46,639 bases of DNA from JAODBQ01 sp038213195 (GCA_038213195.1 JBBQTN010000012.1:1-46639), one strand, 5' to 3'. Counted from the first letter of the stretch, positions 31,104 to 40,428 are shown. Translations and numbers: made by a program. Notes: generated from the letters alone by a model not told the origin.

Positions 31104-31733
31104 ATGGCAGGCGACCGGCACGACGACCTACGCGGCGGCGTGCTCGAATCGTTGACGGATTGCGCTGCCATCTCGTTCCTGGCGCAGATCAAGGAGGATC
31201 TGGACGCCCACCACCACGACTGGACCCAGCCCGGTTTCCGGGCGCTGGTCATCCACCGCTTCGGCGTGCGCCGCAGCCAGCTCCGCCCGAAGCTGCTGCG
31301 TGCGCCGCTCAGCGTGGCCTACCGATGTCTGTACCGGTACGCCAGGAACCGCTACGGCATCGAGCTGCCCTACAGCGCGCAGATCGGCCGTCGTGTCCGC
31401 TTCGAGCACCAGAGCGGGATCGTCCTCCACGGCAACGCGGTGATCGGCGACGATTGCATCATCCGACAGGGGGTGACGATCGGCAACCGCTATGACCACA
31501 AGCAGTTCGACGCACCGCGCCTCGGCAACCGGGTGAACGTCGGCGTCGGGGCGACGCTGCTCGGCGGGATCACGATCGGCGACGACGTGAGCATCGGCGC
31601 GAACTCGGTCGTTCTCGACGACGTTCCCGCATCGTCGACCGTCGCCGGCCCCAAGGCCGTGATCCGGCCGCGCCGCGATGGTGGCGCCGCGTTCGAACCT
31701 GAAGCGCTCGCACCGCACGCGAACCTCCAGTGA
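31104..31733 (+). CDS. Serine O-acetyltransferase-like hexapeptide acetyltransferase
   Basis: A left-handed beta-helix acetyltransferase of 209 residues. The hexapeptide part runs from about 95 to 185 (IGRRVRFEHQSGIVLHGNAVIGDDCIIRQGVTIGN ... GVGATLLGGITIGDDVSIGANSVVLDDV). The His of FEHQSGIVL aligns with the catalytic His of CysE. The N-terminal helical domain is shorter than in CysE. In a glycan locus this type often acetylates a sugar rather than serine, so I do not assign cysE. It converges with the rfbC-like gene 29 bases away. Confidence 0.85.
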   Translation: MAGDRHDDLRGGVLESLTDCAAISFLAQIKEDLDAHHHDWTQPGFRALVIHRFGVRRSQLRPKLLRAPLSVAYRCLYRYARNRYGIELPYSAQIGRRVRFEHQSGIVLHGNAVIGDDCIIRQGVTIGNRYDHKQFDAPRLGNRVNVGVGATLLGGITIGDDVSIGANSVVLDDVPASSTVAGPKAVIRPRRDGGAAFEPEALAPHANLQ

Positions 31734-31762
31734 AGCTCGCCGCCGACCGACCGCCGACCGCG

Positions 31763-32323
31763 TCACCCCCACACGCGCGCGTCGAGCGCGGCGCGCATCG
31801 TCGCCTCGGACGCGACGTCGGCGTCGGCGTCGCGTGGCGACAGGACGGGCGGGTCGATCGGCCACGGGATCGCCAGCGCGGGGTCGTCCCAGCGCACGGT
31901 GATGTCCTCGTCCGGCTGGTAGCGCGCACTGTGCAGGTAGCAGATGTCGGCCTCATCGCTCAGCACTTGGAACCCGTGGGCGACGCCCGGCGGCAGGTAC
32001 AGCTGCGCCATGCCAACGTCGTCGAGGGTCAGCAGCTCGATCCGTCCGAAGGCCGGCCCCGGGCGTACGTCGATGACAGCCTCGAACACCGCCCCGCGGC
32101 TGCACCGCACCACCTTGGTCTCGCCCGCGCCGATGCGCACGTGCAACCCGCGCAGCACGCCCTTGCCGGACCTGGACTGGTTGTGCTGCACGAAGTCGGT
32201 GACGAGGCCGAGGTCGGCGTACGTGTCGAGGTCGAACGTGCGCGCGAACCAGCCGCGGTGGTCGACGTGCACGTCGGGCTCGATCAGCCACACCCCGCCG
32301 ATCCCCAGTTCGTGTGCACGCAC
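31763..32323 (-). CDS. rfbC: dTDP-4-dehydrorhamnose 3,5-epimerase family protein
   Basis: Cupin epimerase acting on a 4-keto-6-deoxy nucleotide sugar. The start GTG at 32323 lies 5 bases after GGAGG, giving 186 residues; a TTG four codons upstream overlaps that ribosome binding site and is unlikely. Visible are the DHRGWFARTFD segment, the QHNQSRSGKGVLRGLHVR region with the catalytic His of GLH, RGAVFEAVIDVRPG and LPPGVAHGFQVLSD. With no rfbA or rfbB near, the substrate could instead be a CDP-sugar supplied by RfbF. Confidence 0.88.
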   Translation of the reverse strand: MRAHELGIGGVWLIEPDVHVDHRGWFARTFDLDTYADLGLVTDFVQHNQSRSGKGVLRGLHVRIGAGETKVVRCSRGAVFEAVIDVRPGPAFGRIELLTLDDVGMAQLYLPPGVAHGFQVLSDEADICYLHSARYQPDEDITVRWDDPALAIPWPIDPPVLSPRDADADVASEATMRAALDARVWG

Positions 32324-32355
32324 CCTGTCCTCCAATCGGCGTCCGGAGTTCGATC

Positions 32356-33504
32356 ATGACAGATCTGGCACGACAGAGCCGCCGGTCGGCGCGAATCCCG
32401 GTCGCGGGGCCGTGGGTCACCCAGCGTGAGGTCGACGCCGTCGCCCACGCCGCGGCGACGGCGTGGTACGAGCGCTCGGGCGAGGAGATCGATGCCTTCG
32501 AAGCGGAGTTCGCGGCACGCGCCAACCGTCGCCACGCGATCGCCCTGCCGTCGTGCACCGCAGGTCTGCACCTCAGCCTGATGGCGCTCGGCATCGGCCC
32601 CGGCGACGAGGTGATCGTGCCGGAGACCACCTGGATCGCCACCGCCGCCCCGATCGAGTACGTCGGCGCCACGCCGGTCTTCGTCGACGTGGACCCGGAC
32701 CACTGGGGCCTCGACGTCGACGCGACCACGGAGGCGATCACCGACAGGACCCGCGCGATCATCCCGGTCGACCTGTACGGCGGGTTCCCGCCGCTCGTCG
32801 AGATCGAACGGTTGGCCGCGGCGCACGGCATCGCCGTCATCGAGGACTCGGCCGAAGCCGCAGGCGGTTCCCACCAGGGCCGCGAGGCCGGGAACTTCGG
32901 GGTGGCCTCGACGTACAGCTTCCACGGCTCGAAGACGCTGACCACCGGCGAGGGTGGGATGGTCCTGTGCGACGACGACGACCTGTGGAAGCGGATGTTG
33001 TTCCTGCGCGACCACGGCCGTCTGCCGGGGGACGTCTCGTTCCGCAGTGTCGAGGTCGCCTGGAAGTACAAGATGAGCGCGCTGCAGGCCGCGTTCGGGC
33101 GGGTCCAGCTGGACCGGATCGACGAGCTGATCGACAAGAAGCGGGAGATCTTCGGTTGGTACCGGGAACGCCTCGCCGGTCTGCCGCTGCGGCTGAACGC
33201 CGAGCGCCCTGGCGACCGCTGCACCTACTGGATGGTCACGATCGTCGCCGACAGCGACACCGGCGTCGAGGCAGCGGACCTCGCCGCAGCGCTGGACGAC
33301 GCGCAGATCTCGACCCGCCCGTTCTTCCCGCCGTTGAGCTCGCTCGACGCGTTCGCAGGTTCGCCCGACGTGGCACGTGCCCGGCGCACCAACTTCGTCA
33401 GTCGCGATCTGGCACAACGGGCCATCAACCTCCCGTCCGCGCTGTTGCTCGAGCGCGACGATGTTGCCCGAGTGTGCGACGCCGTCGCACGATGCTTGGG
33501 CTGA
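32356..33504 (+). CDS. DegT/DnrJ/EryC1/StrS family sugar aminotransferase
   Basis: PLP enzyme that aminates a keto-sugar nucleotide. From the ATG at 32356 (7 bases after CCGGAG) it has 382 residues. The PLP lysine is Lys193 in SFHGSKTLTTGEGG. GPWVTQREVDAV at the N-terminus, TAGLHLSLMALGIGPGDEVIVPETTWIAT and the IEDSAEAAGG motif fit the family. The start is only 32 bases from the divergent rfbC-like start. The oxygenase follows 31 bases later. Confidence 0.93.
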   Translation: MTDLARQSRRSARIPVAGPWVTQREVDAVAHAAATAWYERSGEEIDAFEAEFAARANRRHAIALPSCTAGLHLSLMALGIGPGDEVIVPETTWIATAAPIEYVGATPVFVDVDPDHWGLDVDATTEAITDRTRAIIPVDLYGGFPPLVEIERLAAAHGIAVIEDSAEAAGGSHQGREAGNFGVASTYSFHGSKTLTTGEGGMVLCDDDDLWKRMLFLRDHGRLPGDVSFRSVEVAWKYKMSALQAAFGRVQLDRIDELIDKKREIFGWYRERLAGLPLRLNAERPGDRCTYWMVTIVADSDTGVEAADLAAALDDAQISTRPFFPPLSSLDAFAGSPDVARARRTNFVSRDLAQRAINLPSALLLERDDVARVCDAVARCLG

Positions 33505-33535
33505 GCACCACATACCTCAGCACCTGGAGGATGCC

Positions 33536-34330
33536 ATGTCCGAAGTCCCTGCAACCGACGATCTGGTGCTCGGCACCTTCGACGACCCGCGCTACGGCAA
33601 GCTGGCGCTCGACAACGCGGCGAGCTACCAGTCGGCAGATCCGTTCCCGCACGGCGTGTACGACAACTTCCTCCCGGAAGGTTTGGCCCGCCGGCTCGCC
33701 GCCGAGTTCCCCGAGCCGGCATCGATGGAGTGGGTGCAACGCGACAACGAGCACAACCGCCGGATGTACCAGCACGACGAGACGAAGATCCCGCGGCTCT
33801 ACCGCGAGATGCTGCGTGAGCTGAACTCCCGGCAGTTCCTGCTGTTCATCGAGACCCTGACCGGCATCGACAACCTGCTCCCCGACCCCTACTTCATCGG
33901 CGGCGGCGTCCACATCAGCGGGCCCGGCGACTTCCTCAACGTCCACGCCGACTTCAACTGGCACCACAAGCTGCAGGCCCACCGGCGCGTCAACGCGCTG
34001 CTGTACCTCTCTCCGGAGTGGGATGAATCATGGGGCGGCGCGCTCGAGTTCTGGAGCCGCGACATGTCGAAGATGGTCGACAACGCGTTCCCGGTGTTCA
34101 ACCGCCTCGTCGTGTTCTCCACGAGCGAGCACTCCCACCACGGTCAGCGTGTTCCGAACAGCTGCCCGGAGGGAACGTATCGGAAGGTGCTCAACCTCTA
34201 CTACTACACGACAGACCGTGACGACGAGGACCGCAACGCGGACCCGCACTTCACGATGTACAAGACGTCTGCTTCACCGTTCGCAACAGAGCTCACCGAG
34301 ATGTACCGCCGCGGCGGAGCGTCCGCTTGA
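33536..34330 (+). CDS. 2-oxoglutarate/Fe(II) oxygenase, prolyl-hydroxylase-like
   Basis: Double-stranded beta-helix oxygenase of 264 residues. I start it at the ATG at 33536, 5 bases after GGAGG; the ATG at 33531 is out of frame. HADFNWHHKLQAHRRVNALLYLSP gives an HxD iron site. The distal His lies in STSEHSHHGQ, and YRKVLNLYYYT has the 2-oxoglutarate-binding Arg or Lys. It resembles Fe(II) hydroxylases in sugar and antibiotic clusters. Substrate unknown; it may hydroxylate a glycan or an activated sugar. Confidence 0.85.
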   Translation: MSEVPATDDLVLGTFDDPRYGKLALDNAASYQSADPFPHGVYDNFLPEGLARRLAAEFPEPASMEWVQRDNEHNRRMYQHDETKIPRLYREMLRELNSRQFLLFIETLTGIDNLLPDPYFIGGGVHISGPGDFLNVHADFNWHHKLQAHRRVNALLYLSPEWDESWGGALEFWSRDMSKMVDNAFPVFNRLVVFSTSEHSHHGQRVPNSCPEGTYRKVLNLYYYTTDRDDEDRNADPHFTMYKTSASPFATELTEMYRRGGASA

Positions 34331-35442
34331 CCGCCGAGCCGGGCGGCGCTCCGGCGCCGTCGGCCGCCGTCAGCGCGCCGCGGCCACCTTTCACGATCGT
34401 GCTTCCCCAGCACTGGACGCCGGCCGAGACGGTCGCGCAGACCGAACGTGGCGAGACGCCGGCGCACATCATGCTCCAGCTCGCCGACGATCTCGGTGGC
34501 CGCGTCATCACCGCAGCCGACATCCGGCCGGGTCGCGTCGACCAGGTGCTGGGGCTGGTCGTCGGCTCCCGCGAGAGCTGGGCGCTGGCCCGGCTGGCGA
34601 CGCGCCAGCGCGGCCCCGACGACATCTACTACGCCAGCAGCGAGGAGGTCGGCATCGCGATCTCGTTCCTGCAGGCCGTGCGCCGCCGATCGACGCGGCG
34701 GGTCGGGTTCTACCTGATGGTGCCTGACGGGCGCCGCATCCGGTGGATGTTGCGGTTGATCAGGCTGCTGCGCTTCGACCCGATGGTCGTGACGACGACG
34801 CCGAACACCTACGACGGCGCCGAGCGCTACCTCAAGCGTCACGGCCGGCGGATCGCGCTGTTGCGGTCCCCCCTCGACCTCGACTTCTTCACGCCGACCC
34901 GCCGCAACGACAACGCCCGCCCACTGCTCGCCAGCGCAGGCCTCGAGCGTCGCGACTACGCGACGTTGTTGAAGGCGATGGAAGGGCTCGACGCCGACCT
35001 CGTCGTCTGCGCGATCTCCCAGAATGCAACGCAGTCGTCGTCCGCGTTCCCGGAGTCGATCCCGTCCAACGCAAGGTTCGAACCACTCTCGATGGCCGAG
35101 CTGCGCGATCTCTACCAGCGCGCCGACGCGACCATCGTCGCCTGCCTGCCGAACACGATCGATGCAGGCACGACCGTGGCGCTCGAGGCCGCCGCCTGCG
35201 GGTCCCCATTGCTGGTCACGCACACCAGCGGCCTGCTCGACTGGGCCACACGGGGCATCGCCGCAGATGCCGGTGTCGGCGACCCGGACGCGATGCGGGC
35301 GGCGATTGAACGGGTGATCAACGATCGTGAGGCCTCCACCCAGATGGCGCACCGGGCGCTGGAGCACGTGCGCACGGCGAACGCCGCTGCGGTGTTCCAC
35401 GATCGCTTCGTGCAGCTCGTGCACGCCGCGCTCACCGATTGA
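34327..35442 (+). CDS. Glycosyltransferase, GT4-like
   Basis: 371 residues. The start TTG at 34327 overlaps the oxygenase stop by 4 bases. The GT-B character is weaker than in the other GT4 genes: TTTPNTYDGAERYLKRHG, RPLLASAGLERRDYATLLKAM, SMAELRDLYQRADATIVACLPNTIDAGTTVALEAAACGSPLLVT and a final helix. The EA(A)ACGSPLLVT segment corresponds to the E-x7-E donor site. It ends before a strong hairpin. Confidence 0.8.
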   Translation: MTAEPGGAPAPSAAVSAPRPPFTIVLPQHWTPAETVAQTERGETPAHIMLQLADDLGGRVITAADIRPGRVDQVLGLVVGSRESWALARLATRQRGPDDIYYASSEEVGIAISFLQAVRRRSTRRVGFYLMVPDGRRIRWMLRLIRLLRFDPMVVTTTPNTYDGAERYLKRHGRRIALLRSPLDLDFFTPTRRNDNARPLLASAGLERRDYATLLKAMEGLDADLVVCAISQNATQSSSAFPESIPSNARFEPLSMAELRDLYQRADATIVACLPNTIDAGTTVALEAAACGSPLLVTHTSGLLDWATRGIAADAGVGDPDAMRAAIERVINDREASTQMAHRALEHVRTANAAAVFHDRFVQLVHAALTD

Positions 35443-35448
35443 CGGCGT

Positions 35449-35481
35449 GCGGCACCCGGCGATGTCGTCGCCGGGTGCCGC
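35449..35481. terminator. Bidirectional hairpin between convergent genes
   Basis: A perfect 14-bp stem GCGGCACCCGGCGA/TCGCCGGGTGCCGC with a TGTCG loop, 7 bases after the glycosyltransferase stop and 15 bases before the stop of the DUF1996 gene. No T-run, but position and strength suggest termination in both directions. Confidence 0.6.
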
Positions 35482-35495
35482 CACCGACCGGCACC

Positions 35496-36605
35496 TCAGT
35501 ACAGCATCTGGCCGTTGCCGAGCAGATCCATGCTGCAGTCGACCGCCGCGTTGTCACAATCCTTGACCCACGTCTCCATCGTCGTCTGGTCCCAGCCGTT
35601 GAACCAGTCGGCGTGACCCGAGTAACCAGCAGGGCCGCCGCTGTAGTTGTCGCTGGACAGGCGCCATGTCGATGTCCCCGACGCGGGCACCGTGTAGATC
35701 GCCCGCTGGGTGATCTCCGGAACCGCAACTGGGTGGTCCGCAGGGCAACCCGCTCCATCGTCCGACGGGTAGGCCATGTGCGACTTGTGGTCGGCCGAGT
35801 CGAGGTTCTTGCCGTCCCAGCACTGTGGGAACTTGACCTCCATCACCAGCCAGGTACCTGTCTCGCAGGTCGTCGGGAGGTGGTCGAAGTCGCCGCCGTC
35901 ACCGTTGTTGCACTCCCAGTTGATGATGTGGCTGTACTCAGGTCCCGGCTCGACCGTGGTGCGGGTGGCGTCGCCGGCGATCATCTTCAGCCCGGCTGGA
36001 AACGGCTGCACGTCTTGCGGCCGGACACCGTTGTAGCCGGTCTTGTAATACACCTGCATCAGCGACGGCTGGATCGGCGCGCCGGTCGCGGTATCGATCA
36101 CGGCAGGCACCCAGTACGCGGTGCGGTTCAGCGTGCCACCGTCGTTGTTCGACGGCGCGCCGTTGAGCATTGTCGTCGAGTACGCGTTGGTGGCGCTGTT
36201 GCCGAAGAAGACGTGGAGATGGGACTTGCCGGGCTGCCCCGGGAACACGATCGGGTCGTCGTAGCTGAAGTGCGAGTAGTTCGCCGAGATCCGGAACGCA
36301 CCCGTACCGTCACCGGGCTTCACCGGATAGGTCTCGGCCCTCTGGCGGGGACCGCTGTACGCGCTGCCCGGCACCGGGATCAGTGAGTTGTTGATCGTCG
36401 GCATCAGGCCATGGCTCGTGTTCGTCGCGCCCACCGGTGCGGCCGCCGGCGGAGCAGGCGCGGCTGCGGGCGTGGCCGGTGCGGTGGTCGGAGGCGTCAG
36501 CCGCCTGGCCGCCGCGCCGCCCGTGACGCCGCCGGCACCGGGCTGACACCCAGCGAGCAAGGCCATCCCGAGTGCAGACACGACGAAGTAAGCAGGTTTG
36601 CGCAT
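35496..36605 (-). CDS. DUF1996 lipoprotein
   Basis: Exported protein of 369 residues from the ATG at 36605 (MRKPAYFVVSALGMALLAGC), 7 bases after GGAGG. LAGC is a lipobox, so it is probably membrane-anchored at Cys20. An Ala/Pro linker of about 60 residues follows, then the DUF1996 domain with HLHVFFGN, SLMQVYYK and CWDGKNLDS-DHKSHMAYP. DUF1996 proteins are secreted and of unknown function, common in fungi and actinobacteria. No neighbour suggests its role, but the conserved Asp/His pattern hints at metal or carbohydrate binding. Confidence 0.9.
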   Translation of the reverse strand: MRKPAYFVVSALGMALLAGCQPGAGGVTGGAAARRLTPPTTAPATPAAAPAPPAAAPVGATNTSHGLMPTINNSLIPVPGSAYSGPRQRAETYPVKPGDGTGAFRISANYSHFSYDDPIVFPGQPGKSHLHVFFGNSATNAYSTTMLNGAPSNNDGGTLNRTAYWVPAVIDTATGAPIQPSLMQVYYKTGYNGVRPQDVQPFPAGLKMIAGDATRTTVEPGPEYSHIINWECNNGDGGDFDHLPTTCETGTWLVMEVKFPQCWDGKNLDSADHKSHMAYPSDDGAGCPADHPVAVPEITQRAIYTVPASGTSTWRLSSDNYSGGPAGYSGHADWFNGWDQTTMETWVKDCDNAAVDCSMDLLGNGQMLY

Positions 36606-36966
36606 GTGGAACCTCCCGGAACCGGTAGCCGCGGCGGCCATTCGCGACCGTCCCCGGGATATGTGTCGGCAGATGGCCACGCCATCTTGACCTCGTCACA
36701 TTTGCAGACCGAAAAGACAAGCGCTAGTCATAGTTGCAACATCTTCGTCACATTTGACGCCCGGCGCGGCGCCCGCGACACGATCCGTGACAAGACGTCG
36801 CGGGCCGTCGCGCGCCGTGGTTGCTCGGCAACGATCCGTCGTCTGCGTCGTCAGGTTCGCAGCGGCTGGACCCGGCGCCCTCGACGGCTGCCCGACCGCC
36901 CCGCCGACCACCGTCCACCACCGCCGACCCCTCGCGGCGCGTCGCCGGTCGGTCGTGTCAACCGTG
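36606..36966. other. Intergenic region upstream of the DUF1996 gene
   Basis: No gene is visible. It contains two direct repeats (36693-36756), the palindrome GTTGCAAC at 36733-36740, and an AT-richer 36700-36760 stretch that probably holds the DUF1996 promoter. The remaining 36780-36966 is plain G+C-rich sequence ending at the stop of the next glycosyltransferase, with a repeated ACGATCCGT. Confidence 0.6.
36693..36756 (-). repeat. 12-bp direct repeats 52 bp apart in the DUF1996 upstream region
   Basis: TCGTCACATTTG (plus strand) at 36693-36704 and 36745-36756; start-to-start 52 bases, close to five helical turns, so two protomers could sit on the same face. Each contains a TGTGAC half-site on the minus strand. 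Perhaps a regulator operator. Confidence 0.65.
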
Positions 36967-37959
36967 TCAGCGGTACTCGATCAGCCCCTGGGCGCGACGG
37001 CCACCGCGCGAGCGGAGCGACCGCGCGAGGCCGAGCGCTCCCGGGATCGGGGCCACCGCGCAGGACGTGCCCCAGGCGAGGCGGTCGCGCACCCCGTGCT
37101 GCGCATCGATCTGTCGCGCCGCGCGCACGCCGCCGACGAGCGATCGGGCGACGACGAGCACGATCGGCAGCCGCCAGCCCTTGAGGAGTGCGAGCAGCCC
37201 GAGCAGCAGCGCGGTCGGCGTGATCGCCAGGCGGATCACCTCGCGGCGATACATCGGGCGAGTCGAGGTCCGCCGCTTCCAGTACACCGCGCCGTACGCC
37301 CAGCCTGCACGCTCCGCCCGCTTCCACCACTGCCGGACGTGCGTCATGTCGATGTCGTGAGTGGTCGAGGGACGTTCCAGGCGAACGATCCTGCCGCCGG
37401 CGTCGCGGAGGCGGGCCGACAGCTCCGGATCCTCGCCGGCCACGAGCGCTTCGTCGTATCCGCCCACGGCCGCGAAGGCCGCCGCGTCGACGACGACGTC
37501 CCCACCGAACGCCTCGACGTCGCCCGCGTGGCCGCTGCGCCACTCGATCGCGCAGATCCGGTGGAACCAGTTCCGCGTCGGGTCGCGCTCCACGCGCACC
37601 CCACACACGGCGACCACGTCGTCGACGCCCAACCGGCCGACCGCCTCGGCCACGAACCCGTCGTCTGCGGTGCAATCGCCGTCCATGAAGAACACCGCCG
37701 CCGGCTCGCGCAGCGTCCGGAAGCCGGCGTTGCGCGCCCTCGCGGCGCTGAGCCGCCCGTCGGCGGGCAGGCAGACGACCGCGGCACCGCAGCCGGAGGC
37801 GACGTCGATGCTGCCGTCCGACGATGCGGAGTCGACGTAGACGACCTCGTCGAACAGCCCGACCACCGACGCCAGCGCGGGACCGAGCCGTCCACCCTCG
37901 TTGCGGCCGATCACCACTGCGGCGTGGCGTCCCGCCAAGCTCACCTCACCACCGCTCAC
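36967..37959 (-). CDS. Glycosyltransferase family 2
   Basis: GT-A glycosyltransferase of 330 residues. It has HAAVVIGRNEGGRLG, VDSASSDGSIDVA, the DxD in FMDGDCTADD, and FGGDVVVDAAAFAAVGGYDE with GEDPELSARLRDAGG. Hydrophobic segments near 255-285 suggest membrane association. The GTG at 37959 overlaps the ligase stop by 4 bases. It is the last gene of a seven-gene minus-strand operon. Confidence 0.9.
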   Translation of the reverse strand: MSGGEVSLAGRHAAVVIGRNEGGRLGPALASVVGLFDEVVYVDSASSDGSIDVASGCGAAVVCLPADGRLSAARARNAGFRTLREPAAVFFMDGDCTADDGFVAEAVGRLGVDDVVAVCGVRVERDPTRNWFHRICAIEWRSGHAGDVEAFGGDVVVDAAAFAAVGGYDEALVAGEDPELSARLRDAGGRIVRLERPSTTHDIDMTHVRQWWKRAERAGWAYGAVYWKRRTSTRPMYRREVIRLAITPTALLLGLLALLKGWRLPIVLVVARSLVGGVRAARQIDAQHGVRDRLAWGTSCAVAPIPGALGLARSLRSRGGRRAQGLIEYR

Positions 37960-39245
37960 TCACGGAACACGACCTCGCTCGTCAGGGCCGGCCCCGGCGG
38001 TTCGGCATGCCTGCGAGAGACCTTCAGCAGCACTCCGTAGAGGATCAACAGGTATCCGAGCATCGCCCCGAAGTAGATGTTCTCGGGGATCGACATCACC
38101 AAGATCGCAGCACAGGCCATCAGCGTCCACGTCGCGTAATCCGGCGCAGGGTCGATCAGTGACAGCCCACGCCGCAGCACGGCCACGAAGATCACCAGGT
38201 AGATCACCAGACCGATCACGCCGGCCTGCAGCGCGAGGTCGAGCGCGCCGTTGTGGGCGTGCGCCGCCTCGAACCCGATCGCCCTGTCGATCGTGTAGGT
38301 CGGTTCCCTGTCCGGGCGGAAGAACAGCGCGGCGAGGCCGTAACCGAGCCACGGGTGCTTGCCCAAGGCGTTCAAGGACGCAGTCCAGATGTCGGTGCGG
38401 TTCGTGAACGTCAGGTCCTTGCCGAACAGCCCGAGCACGGTCGGCGCATAGATGACGCCGGCGACGGTGCCGATCAGGCTCAGCAGCAGCGTCCCGAGCA
38501 CGTACGTGACACGGGCTCCTGCCACCGACTGGGAGCTCAGCTTGCGGCACCACAGGTACGTGCCGATGACCACGAGGAACCCACCGTATGCCGTGGCCGA
38601 GCGGCTGCCGAGGACGAGGACGCCTGCGCCGATGAGGGTCGCCCGACGCAACCAGCCGTGACGATCGAAGACGAGCACGACGGCGATCAGCATCACGAAC
38701 GCCATGCCCATTGCGTTCTTGTGGATGAAACCTGCCCGCCACCCGAGCAAGAAGTCCTGAGTCGCCGGCTCGAAGGTCTGCCTGGTACCAGGCTTCACGA
38801 CCAGGATGACTGCCGTCATCACCACGCAGACACGGGTGAAGCTGATCAGCGCTGCGATCACCCGTTCGACCGGGAGCACCGCCACCACGAGCATCGACAT
38901 CCCGGTGCCGACGATGACGATCCGCACCGTGTACGTCGACATCGTGGGATCGGTCGACCAGATCACCGACGCCGTGAGCCAGAACAGGAATGCGAAGGCG
39001 AGCAGGCTGACCGGCGCGTCGCGCCACGCGTCCCTGGGCGCGAGCAGCAGCACCACTCCGCCGGCGGCGGGGACGACGATGAACGACACCAGCGACGGTA
39101 ACGAGACGACGCTCGTCAACGCGTTGAACTGCACGATCAGGTATGCAATGAGGTACCAGTGCCCGGCCAGGAGCCACATCCGTGGACCCTGGTTGGCCGG
39201 ACGTGTGGCGCGGCGGGCGAGGCTCGGGCCTGCGGTGATCGTCAT
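37956..39245 (-). CDS. O-antigen ligase / polymerase-like membrane protein
   Basis: About ten to twelve transmembrane helices in 429 residues from the ATG at 39245. The Wzy_C/O-antigen ligase signature region contains RTDIWTASLNALGKHPWLGYGLAALF and the HAHNGALDLALQAGVIGL, with the conserved His of the periplasmic loop. It may ligate or polymerise the glycan made by the neighbouring glycosyltransferases. Overlaps both neighbours by 4 bases. The long open frame upstream is a shadow of the GT gene. Confidence 0.88.
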   Translation of the reverse strand: MTITAGPSLARRATRPANQGPRMWLLAGHWYLIAYLIVQFNALTSVVSLPSLVSFIVVPAAGGVVLLLAPRDAWRDAPVSLLAFAFLFWLTASVIWSTDPTMSTYTVRIVIVGTGMSMLVVAVLPVERVIAALISFTRVCVVMTAVILVVKPGTRQTFEPATQDFLLGWRAGFIHKNAMGMAFVMLIAVVLVFDRHGWLRRATLIGAGVLVLGSRSATAYGGFLVVIGTYLWCRKLSSQSVAGARVTYVLGTLLLSLIGTVAGVIYAPTVLGLFGKDLTFTNRTDIWTASLNALGKHPWLGYGLAALFFRPDREPTYTIDRAIGFEAAHAHNGALDLALQAGVIGLVIYLVIFVAVLRRGLSLIDPAPDYATWTLMACAAILVMSIPENIYFGAMLGYLLILYGVLLKVSRRHAEPPGPALTSEVVFRE

Positions 39246-40426
39246 CGGCGCGGCCGCTCGCGCGCGACCGTGTACTTCGACAGGTCTGCCCCGTCGACCC
39301 AACCGAGCACCAGCCTGTCCATCGTCATCGCTGTGCGCGACCGTTCCAACGCAGTCTCGGAGCGCTCCGAGATGCGTCGGTACAGCGCCGGATCGGACAC
39401 CAGCCGTTCGATCGAGCGGGCCAGGCTGAGCGGGTCGCCGGCGCGGTGCACGACGGCAGTATCGCCGTCGACGAGGATGTCGCGGAACATCGGGTGGTCC
39501 GACGCAGCGATCGGTGTGCGAAGCGTCAACGCCTCGAGCGCGGTGAGCGGGAACCCCTCTCCGTAGTGGTGCAGGCTCGGCACGACCACCGCGTCGGCCG
39601 TCCTCATCGCCCGTTCGACATCGTCGTGGGGGAGACGGCCGCTGAGCCGGACCCGGCCGTCCAGCCGCTTCCGGCGCACGTCCGCCGCATACTGCTCCAG
39701 GTCGCCGTCGCCGATGATCTGCAGATCGACCTCGCAGCCCCGATTGCGCAGCACCACGCACGACTCGAGCAGGCAGTCGACGCCCTTGTCGAAGCAGACG
39801 AGGCCGACGTAGACCAGGCGCGGCCGGCCGGACCGGGGTCCTTGTCGAGGCTCGACTGCGGCCCGGGCTTCGCGCGGATAATCCCATGCCAGGACCTTGT
39901 CTGCGTGCACCCCCCACGTGGTCAGTGCCCGAGCCGCGTTCTGCCCGTGGTTGCCGACCCATGTCACCGCCGGCCGGTTGAGGTCGCGGGCCAGCTGCAG
40001 GCGGCGCAGCCTGGCCTTGGCCCCGCGACGGTTGAACGAGTCTGCGAGCAGCGCCAGCGTGCGGACGCCGGCGGCACGCCGCCACCGCAGCACAGGGGCG
40101 CACGGGAAGTGGACGATGATGTCGGTGGGGTCGACCTCGTCGAGGAACTGCACGGCTCGGTGCGGGTCGTGGTGCGGGGCCACCCCGAACCCGACCGCGG
40201 TGACCGTGTCGGTCAGCGGCGCCGTGAACGCGCGGTCGCTGTGGTGGGTGACCAACCACGTCCGTTCGAACCGCTCCGACGCGGCCAGCAACATGTCGAG
40301 CACGTAACGCTGGTTCCCGTAGGTCTCGGCGCCGCCTGTGCCGAGGCGCCGGAAGATCTCGGCGTAGTCGCCGTTGTACTGCAGGAAGACGAGACGCCGG
40401 GGGGAGACGGCTGGGGCTTCCGCCAC
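39242..40426 (-). CDS. Glycosyltransferase, GT4 family
   Basis: 394 residues from the GTG at 40426 (VAEAPAVSPRRLVFLQYNGDYAE), two bases after the upstream stop; earlier in-frame codons lie inside that gene. The donor half has RLVYVGLVCFDKGVDCLLES, the LQIIGDGDLEQYAADV segment, RLPHDDVERAMRTADAVVVPSLHHYGEGFPLTALEAL and the ETALERS C-terminus, typical GT4. The stop overlaps the ligase start by 4 bases. Confidence 0.9.
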   Translation of the reverse strand: MAEAPAVSPRRLVFLQYNGDYAEIFRRLGTGGAETYGNQRYVLDMLLAASERFERTWLVTHHSDRAFTAPLTDTVTAVGFGVAPHHDPHRAVQFLDEVDPTDIIVHFPCAPVLRWRRAAGVRTLALLADSFNRRGAKARLRRLQLARDLNRPAVTWVGNHGQNAARALTTWGVHADKVLAWDYPREARAAVEPRQGPRSGRPRLVYVGLVCFDKGVDCLLESCVVLRNRGCEVDLQIIGDGDLEQYAADVRRKRLDGRVRLSGRLPHDDVERAMRTADAVVVPSLHHYGEGFPLTALEALTLRTPIAASDHPMFRDILVDGDTAVVHRAGDPLSLARSIERLVSDPALYRRISERSETALERSRTAMTMDRLVLGWVDGADLSKYTVARERPRR

Positions 40427-40428
40427 GC

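Noticed and set aside
33531..33535. ATG at 33531 as the oxygenase start
   Set aside because: It is out of frame with the oxygenase; the ATG at 33536 is in frame and correctly spaced from GGAGG.
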